Source of the DNA: Bacteroidaceae bacterium
GTDB taxonomy: Bacteria; Bacteroidota; Bacteroidia; Bacteroidales; Bacteroidaceae
Direction of reading: 5' to 3'
Assembly (NCBI GenBank): GCA_017453465.1
Contig: JAFTEV010000025.1
Coordinates: forward strand, 17,310-81,309
DNA: 64,000 nucleotides
Of this stretch, positions 56,764 to 64,000 are shown piece by piece (the stretch's first letter is position 1; each line of letters opens with the position of its first letter). The notes beneath the pieces are model-generated. The model made no database searches. It saw only the letters and a list, made by a program, of their open reading frames with translations, and was not told the DNA's origin. Both the position numbers and the translations under genes were made by a program.

Positions 56764-56778
56764 TTCGTATTTCGTAAT
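56708..56778. repeat. ATTACGAAATCCGAA-family inverted repeat
   Basis: CCGAATTACGAAATCCG units, a short palindromic core (GGCCATCCGGATGG at 56742-56755) and inverted TTCGTAATTCGTATTTCG units form a hairpin between convergent genes. It may serve as terminator for both. A partial copy is at 20430-20460. Confidence 0.88.
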
Positions 56779-56781
56779 TAT

Positions 56782-58566
56782 TTAGTGCAGGACTTTTTGG
56801 GTCTTGACGGTTCCGTCGGTGTAGATGTCGCGGCGGAGGATGATGCCTGTGGTAGGTGCATTGAGTCGACTGCCGCTGAGGGTGTAGTATTCCGTGCAGA
56901 GCAGTGTGGGCGGGTCGGCGGCTACGCCTTGGATGGAGGCTGGAATCTCTTGGCGCGGCGTGATGGTGACGGTGCCTGGGTCGCGGCTGGTGGTTCCTGC
57001 GGTGACGTGCACGGTCCAGCTTTCGGTCTCGCCGTAGGTGGCATGGATGGGGTAGAGGATGCCGTCTTCGCTGCGGGCTACAAGGCGCATGATGTGATCG
57101 CCCGTGGGGATGAACTTGTTGAAAGTGGGGGTGAGGAAATGGATGTACTCAAAGCTGGTGCCGTCGTTGAATCCTGTCAGCGTGCCGAAGTTGCCAGCCT
57201 CAAGGGTCCCTTCCTGTGTGTAGATGGCCAGGCCGAAGGTGCCTGTGAAGGTTGCGTCGTTGGAGGTGAGTCCGTAAGCCTTTATTCCTGCGCGGTTGCC
57301 TCGGCTGATAGTGGGGTCGGTCACTTCGTAGCGGCTCACGCTGTAGGCTGGGGCGTAGTCGAAGTATAGTTCGGTGGGCTGCACGCCGATGAGTGCACAT
57401 TGGTCGTAGTTGTAGGAACCGGCTCCTGCTCCCACGCCGCCCGTGCCTGGCTCCAGTGCGCTGAGTGCGTAGTAGCCGTTGTGCACGCCCTGCCAGCCCC
57501 AGTTGAAGTGGAAGAGTTCTTTGGCTGCGTCGTAGCCGTCGAGCACGAAGTAGTGTCCTGTGCGTTTTGCGTCTGATGACTTGGACACACCTGCGAAGGG
57601 TACTGGGCGGCCAGCCTGCAGTTCGCTGAGCATGAGCTGGTGGAAGGCTTCGGGGCTGAGCGTGTGTCGGGGCTGCAGGTAGGCATGGCGGTTGTAGCCG
57701 AAGTGTTCTACCAGGGCACGGAGTGACTTGCCGTTGGTTGTCGAAGATGTGCCAGCGTTGTCGGCGTTCCAGTTCATGTCCAGTGCCACGCCGATGTGGT
57801 AGCAGAGTCTGGCCACTTCGTCGGCTTGGTCGGAGTTGTAGTATGCTTGCCTGACGTGCCCATCGTTGTCCATGTAGGGACCATAGTTGTCGAGGATGCC
57901 AGCCCAGTTGTAGGTCTGCTGGCTGAAGTCGATGGTGGCGGCGGTGTAGTTGCTGTTGGTGTGTGTGCCGCCCTGTCCCTGCTGGGGATAACGCCAGTAG
58001 GCCATGATTTCGCCCAGTGCAGTGGCCACGCACCCAACGGCGGCATGGCCTCCGTAGCTTGTGTCGCCGCTGTAGCTGACGGGAATCTGTTTGTTGAAGG
58101 GCACGGCCTGCGACCAGCAGGAGTTCAGCAGGGGAGGGATGGAAGTGGTGGTGGAATTAGAAATGAGAAATGAGGAATGAGAAGTCGATGGTGCGGTGGC
58201 ATCCGTGGCGGTCATTTCCTCTTCAAGAAACTGCAACCAGTAGGCCAGTCCGTCGGGCAGGTTGGCGGGGTCGAAGCTTGCCTCGCTGTTGTAGCCGAGG
58301 ATGTCTCTGAATCGCTGGTCGCTGCTGACAATGACATAGCCTCCTGCTGGCTCTATATTATTAAATATGTAATAGGCAGGGTATGTCTTGCCCTCATTCC
58401 GCTGCTTGGCCTCGTTTGCCACTACGGGCGAAAGGCTCGCTGGCTGCTGCCCCAAAAAGTCGGCTGCAACCTGTCGGGCTTGCTCCAGGGTGCGCTGAGC
58501 GCATAGAGAAGAAGGAGTGCACAGAAAAGAGGATACAAAGAGGGCAGAGAAGACGAATGTTTTCAC
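56782..58566 (-). CDS. C10-family cysteine protease (streptopain/interpain type)
   Basis: The 594-residue secreted protease has a signal peptide (about 1-23, SLCAQ), an inhibitory propeptide (about 25-145; ARQVAADFLGQQ, GGYVIVSSDQRFRDILGYN) and the catalytic domain. Cys179 lies in AVGCVATALGEIMAYWRYP, His338 in TGHYFVLDGYD, and NWGWQG follows. A C-terminal beta domain of about 190 residues completes it, probably for surface attachment. Residues about 127-141 (STSHSSFLISNSTTT) come from a GAATGAGG repeat at the pro/mature junction. Its ATG overlaps the purA stop. Confidence 0.9.
   Translation of the reverse strand: MKTFVFSALFVSSFLCTPSSLCAQRTLEQARQVAADFLGQQPASLSPVVANEAKQRNEGKTYPAYYIFNNIEPAGGYVIVSSDQRFRDILGYNSEASFDPANLPDGLAYWLQFLEEEMTATDATAPSTSHSSFLISNSTTTSIPPLLNSCWSQAVPFNKQIPVSYSGDTSYGGHAAVGCVATALGEIMAYWRYPQQGQGGTHTNSNYTAATIDFSQQTYNWAGILDNYGPYMDNDGHVRQAYYNSDQADEVARLCYHIGVALDMNWNADNAGTSSTTNGKSLRALVEHFGYNRHAYLQPRHTLSPEAFHQLMLSELQAGRPVPFAGVSKSSDAKRTGHYFVLDGYDAAKELFHFNWGWQGVHNGYYALSALEPGTGGVGAGAGSYNYDQCALIGVQPTELYFDYAPAYSVSRYEVTDPTISRGNRAGIKAYGLTSNDATFTGTFGLAIYTQEGTLEAGNFGTLTGFNDGTSFEYIHFLTPTFNKFIPTGDHIMRLVARSEDGILYPIHATYGETESWTVHVTAGTTSRDPGTVTITPRQEIPASIQGVAADPPTLLCTEYYTLSGSRLNAPTTGIILRRDIYTDGTVKTQKVLH
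58150..58188. repeat. GAATGAGG-family repeat inside the C10 protease gene
   Basis: GGAATTAGAAATGAGAAATG and GAGGAATGAGAAG are in-frame units of the family at 3303 and 22519, with slightly more divergence. Confidence 0.7.
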
Positions 58567-59837
58567 TTTCTTTCTATCGTTTGTTCGCGGTCGGGACCTA
58601 CGCTGATGATGGTGATGGGCGTTTCGAGTTCCTTCTCCAGGAAAGCAATGTAGTCGGAAAAGGCTTTGGGGAACTCTGCTTCACTGCTGACCTTGGTGAG
58701 GTCGGTCTGCCAGCCTGGTAGTTCGGTGTAGATGGGTGTGACGGTGCCGTCGCTGATGTCGTAGGGAAAGTCGCGTGTGACGGTGCCGTCGCTGAGGCGG
58801 TAGGCTGTGCAGGCTTTGATGGTGGGGAAGTCGTCGAGCACGTCGCTCTTCATCATGATGAGCTGGGTGACACCGCTGACCATGATAGCGTAGCGCAGGG
58901 CAACGAGGTCAATCCATCCGCAGCGGCGTTCACGTCCTGTCACGGCTCCGTACTCGTGGCCGATGGCGCGAATCTTGGCTCCCGTCTCGTCGAAGAGTTC
59001 GGTGGGGAAGGGGCCGGCACCTACACGTGTGCAGTAGGCTTTGATGATGCCATAGACCTCGCCAATCTTGTTGGGACCAATGCCGAGACCTGTGCAGGCT
59101 CCGGCACAGATGGTGTTGGAAGAAGTGACGAAGGGATAGGAGCCGAAGTCGATGTCAAGCATGGTGCCTTGTGCCCCTTCGCAGAGCACGCTCTTTCCGC
59201 TGCGGAGCAGTTGGTTGATTTCGTGCTCGCTGTCAACGAGTGGGAACTGCTTGAGGTACTGAATGCCTTCCATCCATTTCTTCTCCACCTCGGTGATGTC
59301 GTAGTCGGTGTAGTTCAGTGCGCGCAGCATTTCTTCGTGGCGTGCCTTGTGAGCGGCATATTTTTCTTCAAAGTCCGTGAGGATGTCGCCCACGCGGAGT
59401 CCGTTGCGGCTGGTCTTGTCGCTGTAGGTGGGGCCAATGCCTTTGCCTGTGGTGCCTACCTTGTTCTTGCCCTTGGCGGCTTCGTAGGCAGCATCGAGCA
59501 GACGGTGGGTAGGCATGATGAGGTGTGCTTTCTTCGAGATGTGGAGCCGCTCGTGCAGCTTGTGCCCGCTCTTTTCGAGTTCCTTGGCTTCGTCCATGAA
59601 GAGGTCGGGAGCCAGCACTACGCCGTTGCCGATGATGTTGATTTTGTCGCCCTGGAATATGCCGGAGGGGATGGAGCGCAGCACGTATTTCTGCCCTTCA
59701 AATTCGAGCGTGTGGCCAGCGTTGGGACCTCCCTGGAAACGGGCGACCACGTCGTAGCGTGGGGTGAGCACATCAACTACTTTACCTTTGCCTTCGTCTC
59801 CCCACTGGAGACCTAAGAGTACATCTACTTTGTTCAT
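58563..59837 (-). CDS. purA: Adenylosuccinate synthetase
   Basis: The 424-residue enzyme joins IMP and aspartate using GTP in AMP synthesis. Motifs include LLGLQWGDEGKGKVVD at 7-22, GGPNAGHTLEF, IGTTGKGIGPTYSDK, EGAQGTMLDIDFGSYPFVTSSN and GREGR-like RERRCGWIDLVALRYA. Length is normal. It follows fur by 15 bases and overlaps the protease start by four bases. Confidence 0.96.
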   Translation of the reverse strand: MNKVDVLLGLQWGDEGKGKVVDVLTPRYDVVARFQGGPNAGHTLEFEGQKYVLRSIPSGIFQGDKINIIGNGVVLAPDLFMDEAKELEKSGHKLHERLHISKKAHLIMPTHRLLDAAYEAAKGKNKVGTTGKGIGPTYSDKTSRNGLRVGDILTDFEEKYAAHKARHEEMLRALNYTDYDITEVEKKWMEGIQYLKQFPLVDSEHEINQLLRSGKSVLCEGAQGTMLDIDFGSYPFVTSSNTICAGACTGLGIGPNKIGEVYGIIKAYCTRVGAGPFPTELFDETGAKIRAIGHEYGAVTGRERRCGWIDLVALRYAIMVSGVTQLIMMKSDVLDDFPTIKACTAYRLSDGTVTRDFPYDISDGTVTPIYTELPGWQTDLTKVSSEAEFPKAFSDYIAFLEKELETPITIISVGPDREQTIERK

Positions 59838-59852
59838 TGGTTTTATTGATTA

Positions 59853-60419
59853 TTATTTTTTTGTTTTCTTAATCCACAGGGCCGACTCAGCCAGTTCCTT
59901 GTCGATGCGGGCAAACCGCTTTTCTTCGCGTGTCATGTTCTGCTGGCGTTGCTTCTCCAGCTTCTTGTTGAGGCGGTAGATGCGTGCATAGCAGACATCG
60001 CAGATGCCGTAGATATAGACGGAGCAACGCATCTTCTTGAAGCGCGGTGTGCGGCAGGTGGCTGCTGCTTCTTCCACGCTCTTGTTGCTGAAGTTCCAGA
60101 TGCGTCCGCAGCCCTTGCAGATGTAGTGGTGGTGGGGTTCCACGCCGAATGCACGTTCATAGAGCGTCTTGCCTTGCACCTGGTGGCTGAAGACGAGGCC
60201 CACTTCGTCGAGCAGACTGAGTGTGCTATAGACGGTGGCTCGGCTGACGGGGAACTTCTCTGGCATCATGGCATAGATTTCATCGGCACTGTGATGGCCT
60301 TCGGTATCGAGGACGATGTCCATGACGGTGTAGCGTTCAGCGGTTTTCCGCTTGCCCTGCCCTTCAATGTACTCGTCCAGGATGGCTTTGGCTTCTATGT
60401 GCTTCACGTTGATTTCCAT
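59853..60419 (-). CDS. Fur-family metal or peroxide regulator with basic C-terminal extension
   Basis: The 188-residue protein has a winged helix (about 15-95; RYTVMDIVLDTEGHHSADEIYAMMP; SRATVYSTLSLLDEVGLV) and a Fur dimer domain with HHHYICKGCGRIW and a second CDVC zinc pair. About 40 charged residues follow the CDVC pair, more than in typical Fur/PerR proteins of about 150. Fur, Zur or PerR type cannot be settled by eye. It heads the purA-protease run and is preceded by a GCGGTT hairpin. Confidence 0.87.
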   Translation of the reverse strand: MEINVKHIEAKAILDEYIEGQGKRKTAERYTVMDIVLDTEGHHSADEIYAMMPEKFPVSRATVYSTLSLLDEVGLVFSHQVQGKTLYERAFGVEPHHHYICKGCGRIWNFSNKSVEEAAATCRTPRFKKMRCSVYIYGICDVCYARIYRLNKKLEKQRQQNMTREEKRFARIDKELAESALWIKKTKK

Positions 60420-60421
60420 GC

Positions 60422-60547
60422 GTTCTTGCGGTTTTGCGGTTATACGGTTTTGCGGTTTTGCGGTCGCTTCGCTTTACGGTTTTGCGGTAGAACAACCGTA
60501 TGACCGTCCAACCGCAAAACCGTATAACCGTCCAACCGCACACCCAC
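60422..60547. repeat. GCGGTT-family hairpin repeat, full copy 3
   Basis: Arm TTTTGCGGTTATACGG, core GCGGTCGCTTCGCTTTACGG, TTTTGCGGTAGAACAACCGT, then inverted ATGACCGTCCAACCGC units follow. It abuts the fur ATG, and the orientation relative to the gene is the same as in copies 1 and 2. Confidence 0.92.
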
Positions 60548-60579
60548 AAAACCACTGCAAAATTATATCATTTTGAGGC

Positions 60580-61176
60580 TCAGAACAAATGATTTGCCAC
60601 TTTTTTGGCTTTTTCGGTGTTAATATCGCTGCACGAGGCGAATATCTGTAGCGTTTTGGCGGCGGCGTTTTGCAATGCGGGCTGACTGCTTTGCAGGTCG
60701 GCAGCGATGTGGTCAAGCAGTTCGTCGGCTGAACGCTCGTTCATTTCGCCCATACGCAACACGTGGCATACGGTGGCATAGCCCAGTATCTGGCGAACAC
60801 TTTCCGGACTGGCTATCCACTCGAAGGCTTTCCGACTGGCGTAGGGCAGACGGCGCACCAGGTTGAGGGCAAACAGCTGGGCTATCTCTGCGGTGTGGAT
60901 GTCGTCGGCCCAGATGTCGCAAAGCTCTTCGTCGAAACCCTCGGTGGGCATCAGGATGGTGGCCAGGATGCGACATTCGCGCACCGATTCCTTCCACAAG
61001 GCTTGAGCCAGCTCGTGGTCTGGCTCAAACTCTGCGGAAATGTTGTGTATGCGGGGCAGCTCTACGCCGAAGTTGACGCGGTAGTCTTCCGTCTGGCGCA
61101 TGGCGGCGGAGGCCACTCCGTTCATGTTGGCGTGGAGTTCCTGCTTGATGGCCTGTAGAGCCTGTTCTTTATTCAT
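60580..61176 (-). CDS. AlkD-like HEAT-repeat protein
   Basis: The 198-residue protein is all-helical with repeats such as YRVNFGVELPRIHNISAEF, ALWKESVRECRILATILM and DIWADDIHTAEIAQLFALNLV, close to the DNA alkylation-repair (AlkD) HEAT family. If active it would excise bulky or cationic alkylated bases, but the catalytic set cannot be confirmed by eye. I chose MNKEQALQAI as start, giving an eight-base overlap with the DPP III stop. Confidence 0.7.
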   Translation of the reverse strand: MNKEQALQAIKQELHANMNGVASAAMRQTEDYRVNFGVELPRIHNISAEFEPDHELAQALWKESVRECRILATILMPTEGFDEELCDIWADDIHTAEIAQLFALNLVRRLPYASRKAFEWIASPESVRQILGYATVCHVLRMGEMNERSADELLDHIAADLQSSQPALQNAAAKTLQIFASCSDINTEKAKKVANHLF

Positions 61177-63184
61177 TGACCAAGGGCAAGTTAGAGTAAT
61201 CTCTTGAGTAGCGCAACATCTGGTCGGCATAGCCCTCCGTGTAGTCAATCTTCACGTCGGTGATGTTGCCGTCCTTGTCCTTCACGGCTGTATAGACGGG
61301 GTTGATGAAGCCCTTGTAGGGGGCAATGTTCAGCCGCTGGTAACGCTCCAGCACTTCCTTGTGCAGGGCGGGGTCAACCTTCACGCCGTAGCCCTCCACC
61401 AGAGCCTGTGCAGCCTTGAAGTCGCCCGTCGATTTGATGCGCTGAATCTCGGCCAGCAGTTCGCCGAAGATGGTGCGCAGTTTCTGGTAGTCGTTGATTT
61501 TGAGGAAAGTCTTGCCGTCGCGCTTTATAATTTCGCACACCTTGTCGGCCTTGCCGCGCTCAAACGACCAGTGGGCAATGAGGGCACGGTTGCGCATGTG
61601 GGCTTCCTCCAGGTTCTTGCCGGGCTGTATGCGCACCAGCTGTGTCATCAGACCGTTCATCATCTGGCTGTAGTAGCTCGACTTGTAAGCCTCGGTGTTG
61701 GGCGTGAGCCCCAGGCTCACCAGCTTCTCGTCGGGCAGATAGTAGAGGGCAAAGAGGTCGGCACGGGCTTCCTCGATGGTGCTGCCGTATGCCTTGAGCG
61801 AGTCACCGTCAACGCCTTCGAGCAGCTTGCCGCTGCCGTGGCCCAGACACTCGTGCAGGTCGGTGTGCAGGTCGTCGCACAGGTCACCATACTTCTCTAT
61901 CAGGTCTTTTTCCTCCTGCGAATAGACAAATTCGTCCATGAAGCCGTTGCCCTTGGCTGCCTGATTGTAGGCATCGGTCAGGTTGCCAATGGTGACCGAC
62001 TTCGAGCCATGGTCCTTGCGCACCCAGTCGCTGTTGGGCAGGTTGATGCCGATGGCCGTGGAGGGGTAGAGGTCGCCCGACAGGATAGCGGCATTGATGA
62101 CCTTGGCGGTAATGCCCTTCACCTTGTCTTTCTTGAAGGCGGCATCCACGGGGCTGTGGTCTTCAAACCACTGCGCATTCTGGCTCAGTGTCTCGGTGCG
62201 CTTTGTGGCCTCCATATCCTTGAAGTTCACGATGCTCTCCCATGAGCACTTCAGACCCAGCGGGTCGCCGTAGCACTCGATGAAGCCGTTGACGAAGTCC
62301 ACCAGCGGCTCGGTGTTCTCCACCCAGGCAATGCTGTACTGGTCGAATGCCTTCAGGTCGCCCGTCTCGTAGTAGTTGATGAGTTTGTCGATGACCTCCT
62401 GCTGCTTGGCATCCTCAGCAAAGGGGCGTGCCAGTTTCAGGTTCTCCACGATTTTCTGCAGGGCTTTGGCGTAGAGTCCGCTGGTGGTCCAGCGTTTTTC
62501 GTAGATTTTGCCGCTGCCATCCTTCACCAGGCGTGAGTTCATGCCGTACATCACGGGGTGGAGCGAGTCGCCCTCGGCCTTCTGCTTGGCGTAAAATGCT
62601 TCGGCCTCTTCCTGGGTGACGTTCTCGTAATAGTTGGAGGCGGAAGTCTTGATGAGGTCCACGCCCTCGGCCAGGTTGACACGCTTTTGCAGGATGTCGG
62701 GGTTGAAGATGACGTTGCAGAGCACGTCGAGGTCTTCACACTCGATGTTACACTTCTCAATGGTCTCCCTGAACCACTGCTCGGTGAACTCTGGCACAAA
62801 CTTCTCGCTGCCGTAGTGGTGGTGAATGCCGTTGCTGAACCAGGTGCGCTTCAGGTAGGTCTCAAAGCCCTGGTAGTTCTTCTCCTGCTTGTCGCCGTCA
62901 TACTGCTGGTAGATGTCCTCCAGCACCTTGCGGATGCGCAGGTTGTACTTTCCGTTCTGGTCCCACAGGATGTCGCGTCCCCACAGGGCTGCCTCCTGCA
63001 AGTAGTAGATAAAGGTCTTCTGCTTCAGCGTGAGGCCTTCGAAGCCCTCCACCTTGTAGCGCAGCATCTGCAGGTCTGCAAATCGCTCGTCGCTATAGTT
63101 GAAATCTTGCTGTGCCTGTTTCTCGCCCGCACAGCCGCCAGCTACTAATGCCGAAATCATCATTGCTTTAATGGTAATCTTCAT
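61169..63184 (-). CDS. Dipeptidyl peptidase III (M49) lipoprotein
   Basis: The 671-residue zinc peptidase has a lipoprotein signal (VAGGC, Cys about 18). It carries the shortened HExxxH motif of the family as HECLGH in DLHECLGHGSGKLL, and the third ligand in EEARAD. It removes dipeptides from peptide N-termini. With the S9 and C10 enzymes it suits a protein-fermenting lifestyle. It follows the AraC regulator gene by 11 bases and overlaps the AlkD-like start. Confidence 0.9.
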   Translation of the reverse strand: MKITIKAMMISALVAGGCAGEKQAQQDFNYSDERFADLQMLRYKVEGFEGLTLKQKTFIYYLQEAALWGRDILWDQNGKYNLRIRKVLEDIYQQYDGDKQEKNYQGFETYLKRTWFSNGIHHHYGSEKFVPEFTEQWFRETIEKCNIECEDLDVLCNVIFNPDILQKRVNLAEGVDLIKTSASNYYENVTQEEAEAFYAKQKAEGDSLHPVMYGMNSRLVKDGSGKIYEKRWTTSGLYAKALQKIVENLKLARPFAEDAKQQEVIDKLINYYETGDLKAFDQYSIAWVENTEPLVDFVNGFIECYGDPLGLKCSWESIVNFKDMEATKRTETLSQNAQWFEDHSPVDAAFKKDKVKGITAKVINAAILSGDLYPSTAIGINLPNSDWVRKDHGSKSVTIGNLTDAYNQAAKGNGFMDEFVYSQEEKDLIEKYGDLCDDLHTDLHECLGHGSGKLLEGVDGDSLKAYGSTIEEARADLFALYYLPDEKLVSLGLTPNTEAYKSSYYSQMMNGLMTQLVRIQPGKNLEEAHMRNRALIAHWSFERGKADKVCEIIKRDGKTFLKINDYQKLRTIFGELLAEIQRIKSTGDFKAAQALVEGYGVKVDPALHKEVLERYQRLNIAPYKGFINPVYTAVKDKDGNITDVKIDYTEGYADQMLRYSRDYSNLPLVNE

Positions 63185-63195
63185 GGGTTAATGTA

Positions 63196-63564
63196 TTAAA
63201 TGGATTTGTTTTGCGTCTTTTCTTGTGCCACGCACTCTCGGTATTTTTCGGGGGTGGTGCCCGTTTCCTTTTTGAATGCTGTGTAGAACGACTGCCTGTT
63301 GCCAAAGCCTGTGAGCAGGGCAATGTCGTCTATGGTGTAGTGTTGCAGCCGAGGCGTGGCCAGTTGCCTGATGGCATCGCGGATGCGGTGTTTGTGCACC
63401 AGTGCCGTGTATGTCATGCCAAATTCCTGCTTCAGGATTCGCGACAGCGTAAAGGTACTGACCCCTAAGTCGGTAGCCAGCTGTGCCTGACTGTAGTCGC
63501 AGTCGCGGTACTTTTTCTGCTTAATCAGCAGTGCCTCTATTTCTTCCTTCACGGTCTCTTTCAT
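63196..63564 (-). CDS. AraC-family DNA-binding protein
   Basis: The 122-residue protein is little more than a two-helix-turn-helix AraC domain (YSQAQLATDLGVSTFTLSRILKQEFGMTYTALVHKHRI; YTIDDIALLTGFGNRQSFYTAFKKETGTTPEKYRE). It lacks a ligand-binding domain, so it may be constitutive or a partner of another sensor. It probably regulates its own operon with the DPP III gene. Confidence 0.88.
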   Translation of the reverse strand: MKETVKEEIEALLIKQKKYRDCDYSQAQLATDLGVSTFTLSRILKQEFGMTYTALVHKHRIRDAIRQLATPRLQHYTIDDIALLTGFGNRQSFYTAFKKETGTTPEKYRECVAQEKTQNKSI

Positions 63565-63778
63565 CCTCTTGCAGAGTCAAATTTTTTGCAAAGTAAGGAA
63601 TTATTTTTGGAAAAACCAAAAAGTTCGCCGATAGTCCGTGTTAATTTTGCAAACTGCTTGCACTTGCTGGTTGATGATACACTTTTTCCTGTGGTATCTG
63701 CTTGTCAAACTGCATGGTTCGGCGCATGTAACTTTGTATGCTTGCGTACTCCTCGTTGGCTCCCGTAATGAACACACA

Positions 63779-63862
63779 GTGTGCTCCTCCCATCCCCTCC
63801 CGTTCCCACCCCCAAATCCCGCCCAAACCGCCCCCACTTCCCTCCCAACCTCCTCCCGCTCC
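63779..63862 (-). other. G-rich tract, possible G-quadruplexes on the minus strand
   Basis: The minus strand carries about ten runs of three to five Gs within 85 bases, separated by one to five bases. The plus strand is almost purely pyrimidine plus A. Confidence 0.6.
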
Positions 63863-63877
63863 AGACAAAAGTTCACT

Positions 63878-63952
63878 CATCGGCGTTGTTTTCAAAAACA
63901 ACGCCGATGTTTCTGGAAACAACGCACGTTGTTTTTACAAACAACGCCGTTG
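63878..63952. repeat. AACAACGCC palindrome cluster
   Basis: CATCGGCGTTGTTTT (63878-63892) pairs perfectly with AAAACAACGCCGATG (63895-63909). AACAACGCACGTTGTT and ACAACGCCGTTG follow. At least five AACAACG units alternate in orientation. Confidence 0.75.
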
Positions 63953-64000
63953 CGTCAACTTTCCTTGCCGAACAGAGAAAAAACCCGCCCGCCCGCAGCA

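Larger units (their letters stand above)
63565..64000. other. Non-coding end of window
   Basis: This stretch holds a G-run tract on the minus strand (63779-63862) and palindromic AACAACGCC units (63878-63952). No convincing gene was seen; open frames here have low-complexity composition. Confidence 0.7.

Noticed and set aside
61361-63148. Plus-strand frames opposite the DPP III gene
   Set aside because: The minus-strand gene has the complete HECLGH and EEARAD motifs and normal length, so these are shadows.
63601-63922. Small minus-strand proteins encoded over the G-rich tract
   Set aside because: Their glycine/tryptophan/glutamate runs only reflect the G-run sequence, and the frames have no start signal or homology cue.

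Overview
The window looks like a chromosomal segment of a Bacteroidales bacterium, most probably Prevotellaceae. Supporting signs are Bacteroidetes-type promoters (TAnnTTTG -7 boxes, often read as TAACTTTGC or TACCTTTGC), few strong Shine-Dalgarno sequences, the ftsX-DUF3098-uppP-truB-queA-folK gene order, a DUF4292/EnvC pair, a GLPGLI protein, TonB-dependent receptors, a C10 cysteine protease, dipeptidyl peptidases of families S9 and M49, a single-chain glycyl-tRNA synthetase and a meso-DAP dehydrogenase. No rRNA, tRNA, CRISPR array or intact transposase was recognised.

Layout. 1-1772: SLC13-type permease cut by the window edge. 1949-13175: a leftward, tightly packed signalling cluster (receiver-PP2C phosphatase, membrane coiled-coil/propeller protein, propeller sensor with a kinase-like end lacking the phospho-histidine, soluble histidine kinase, TonB-dependent receptor, and a one-module adenylation-carrier-thioesterase enzyme). 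13452-21242: rightward ddh, a hicBA toxin-antitoxin pair, a short nucleoside kinase, and the overlapping dut-TPR-antiporter run followed by a LolD-like ATPase. 21461-31156: leftward sigma/anti-sigma pair, argB, DPP-IV-like peptidase, folK, queA, truB, uppP, DUF3098, ftsX, miaB. 31285-36155: two membrane proteins, then leftward DUF4292-EnvC-CvfB-like genes, a decayed HpaII-type endonuclease end and an XRE regulator. 36835-42916: asd, a BIG2/dockerin-like surface protein, a YoeB-type toxin pair, a truncated paralogue, an FKBP lipoprotein and glyS. 43052-50061: secreted proteins of unknown role and an EcoRV-type restriction-modification pair lying between two TPR regulatory membrane proteins. 50385-55429: an ECF sigma/TonB-like/GLPGLI/receptor unit. 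55657-64000: an M20 deacylase, C10 protease, purA, fur, AlkD-like protein, DPP III, an AraC regulator and an odd G-rich and palindromic end.

The most unusual property is a dense set of short interspersed repeats. At least nine sequence families occur. Several share one architecture: short tandem units, a conserved core, then the same units inverted. They often run right up to start codons and six times sit in frame inside genes. They appear to have created signal peptides, start regions and protein termini. Other notable items are two kinase-like proteins that lack the phospho-accepting histidine, an apparent scarcity of GATATC next to the EcoRV-like system, and a 140-base region of nested helices upstream of the BIG2 protein gene.

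All family assignments come from reading motifs and from memory of the families; no database search was run.
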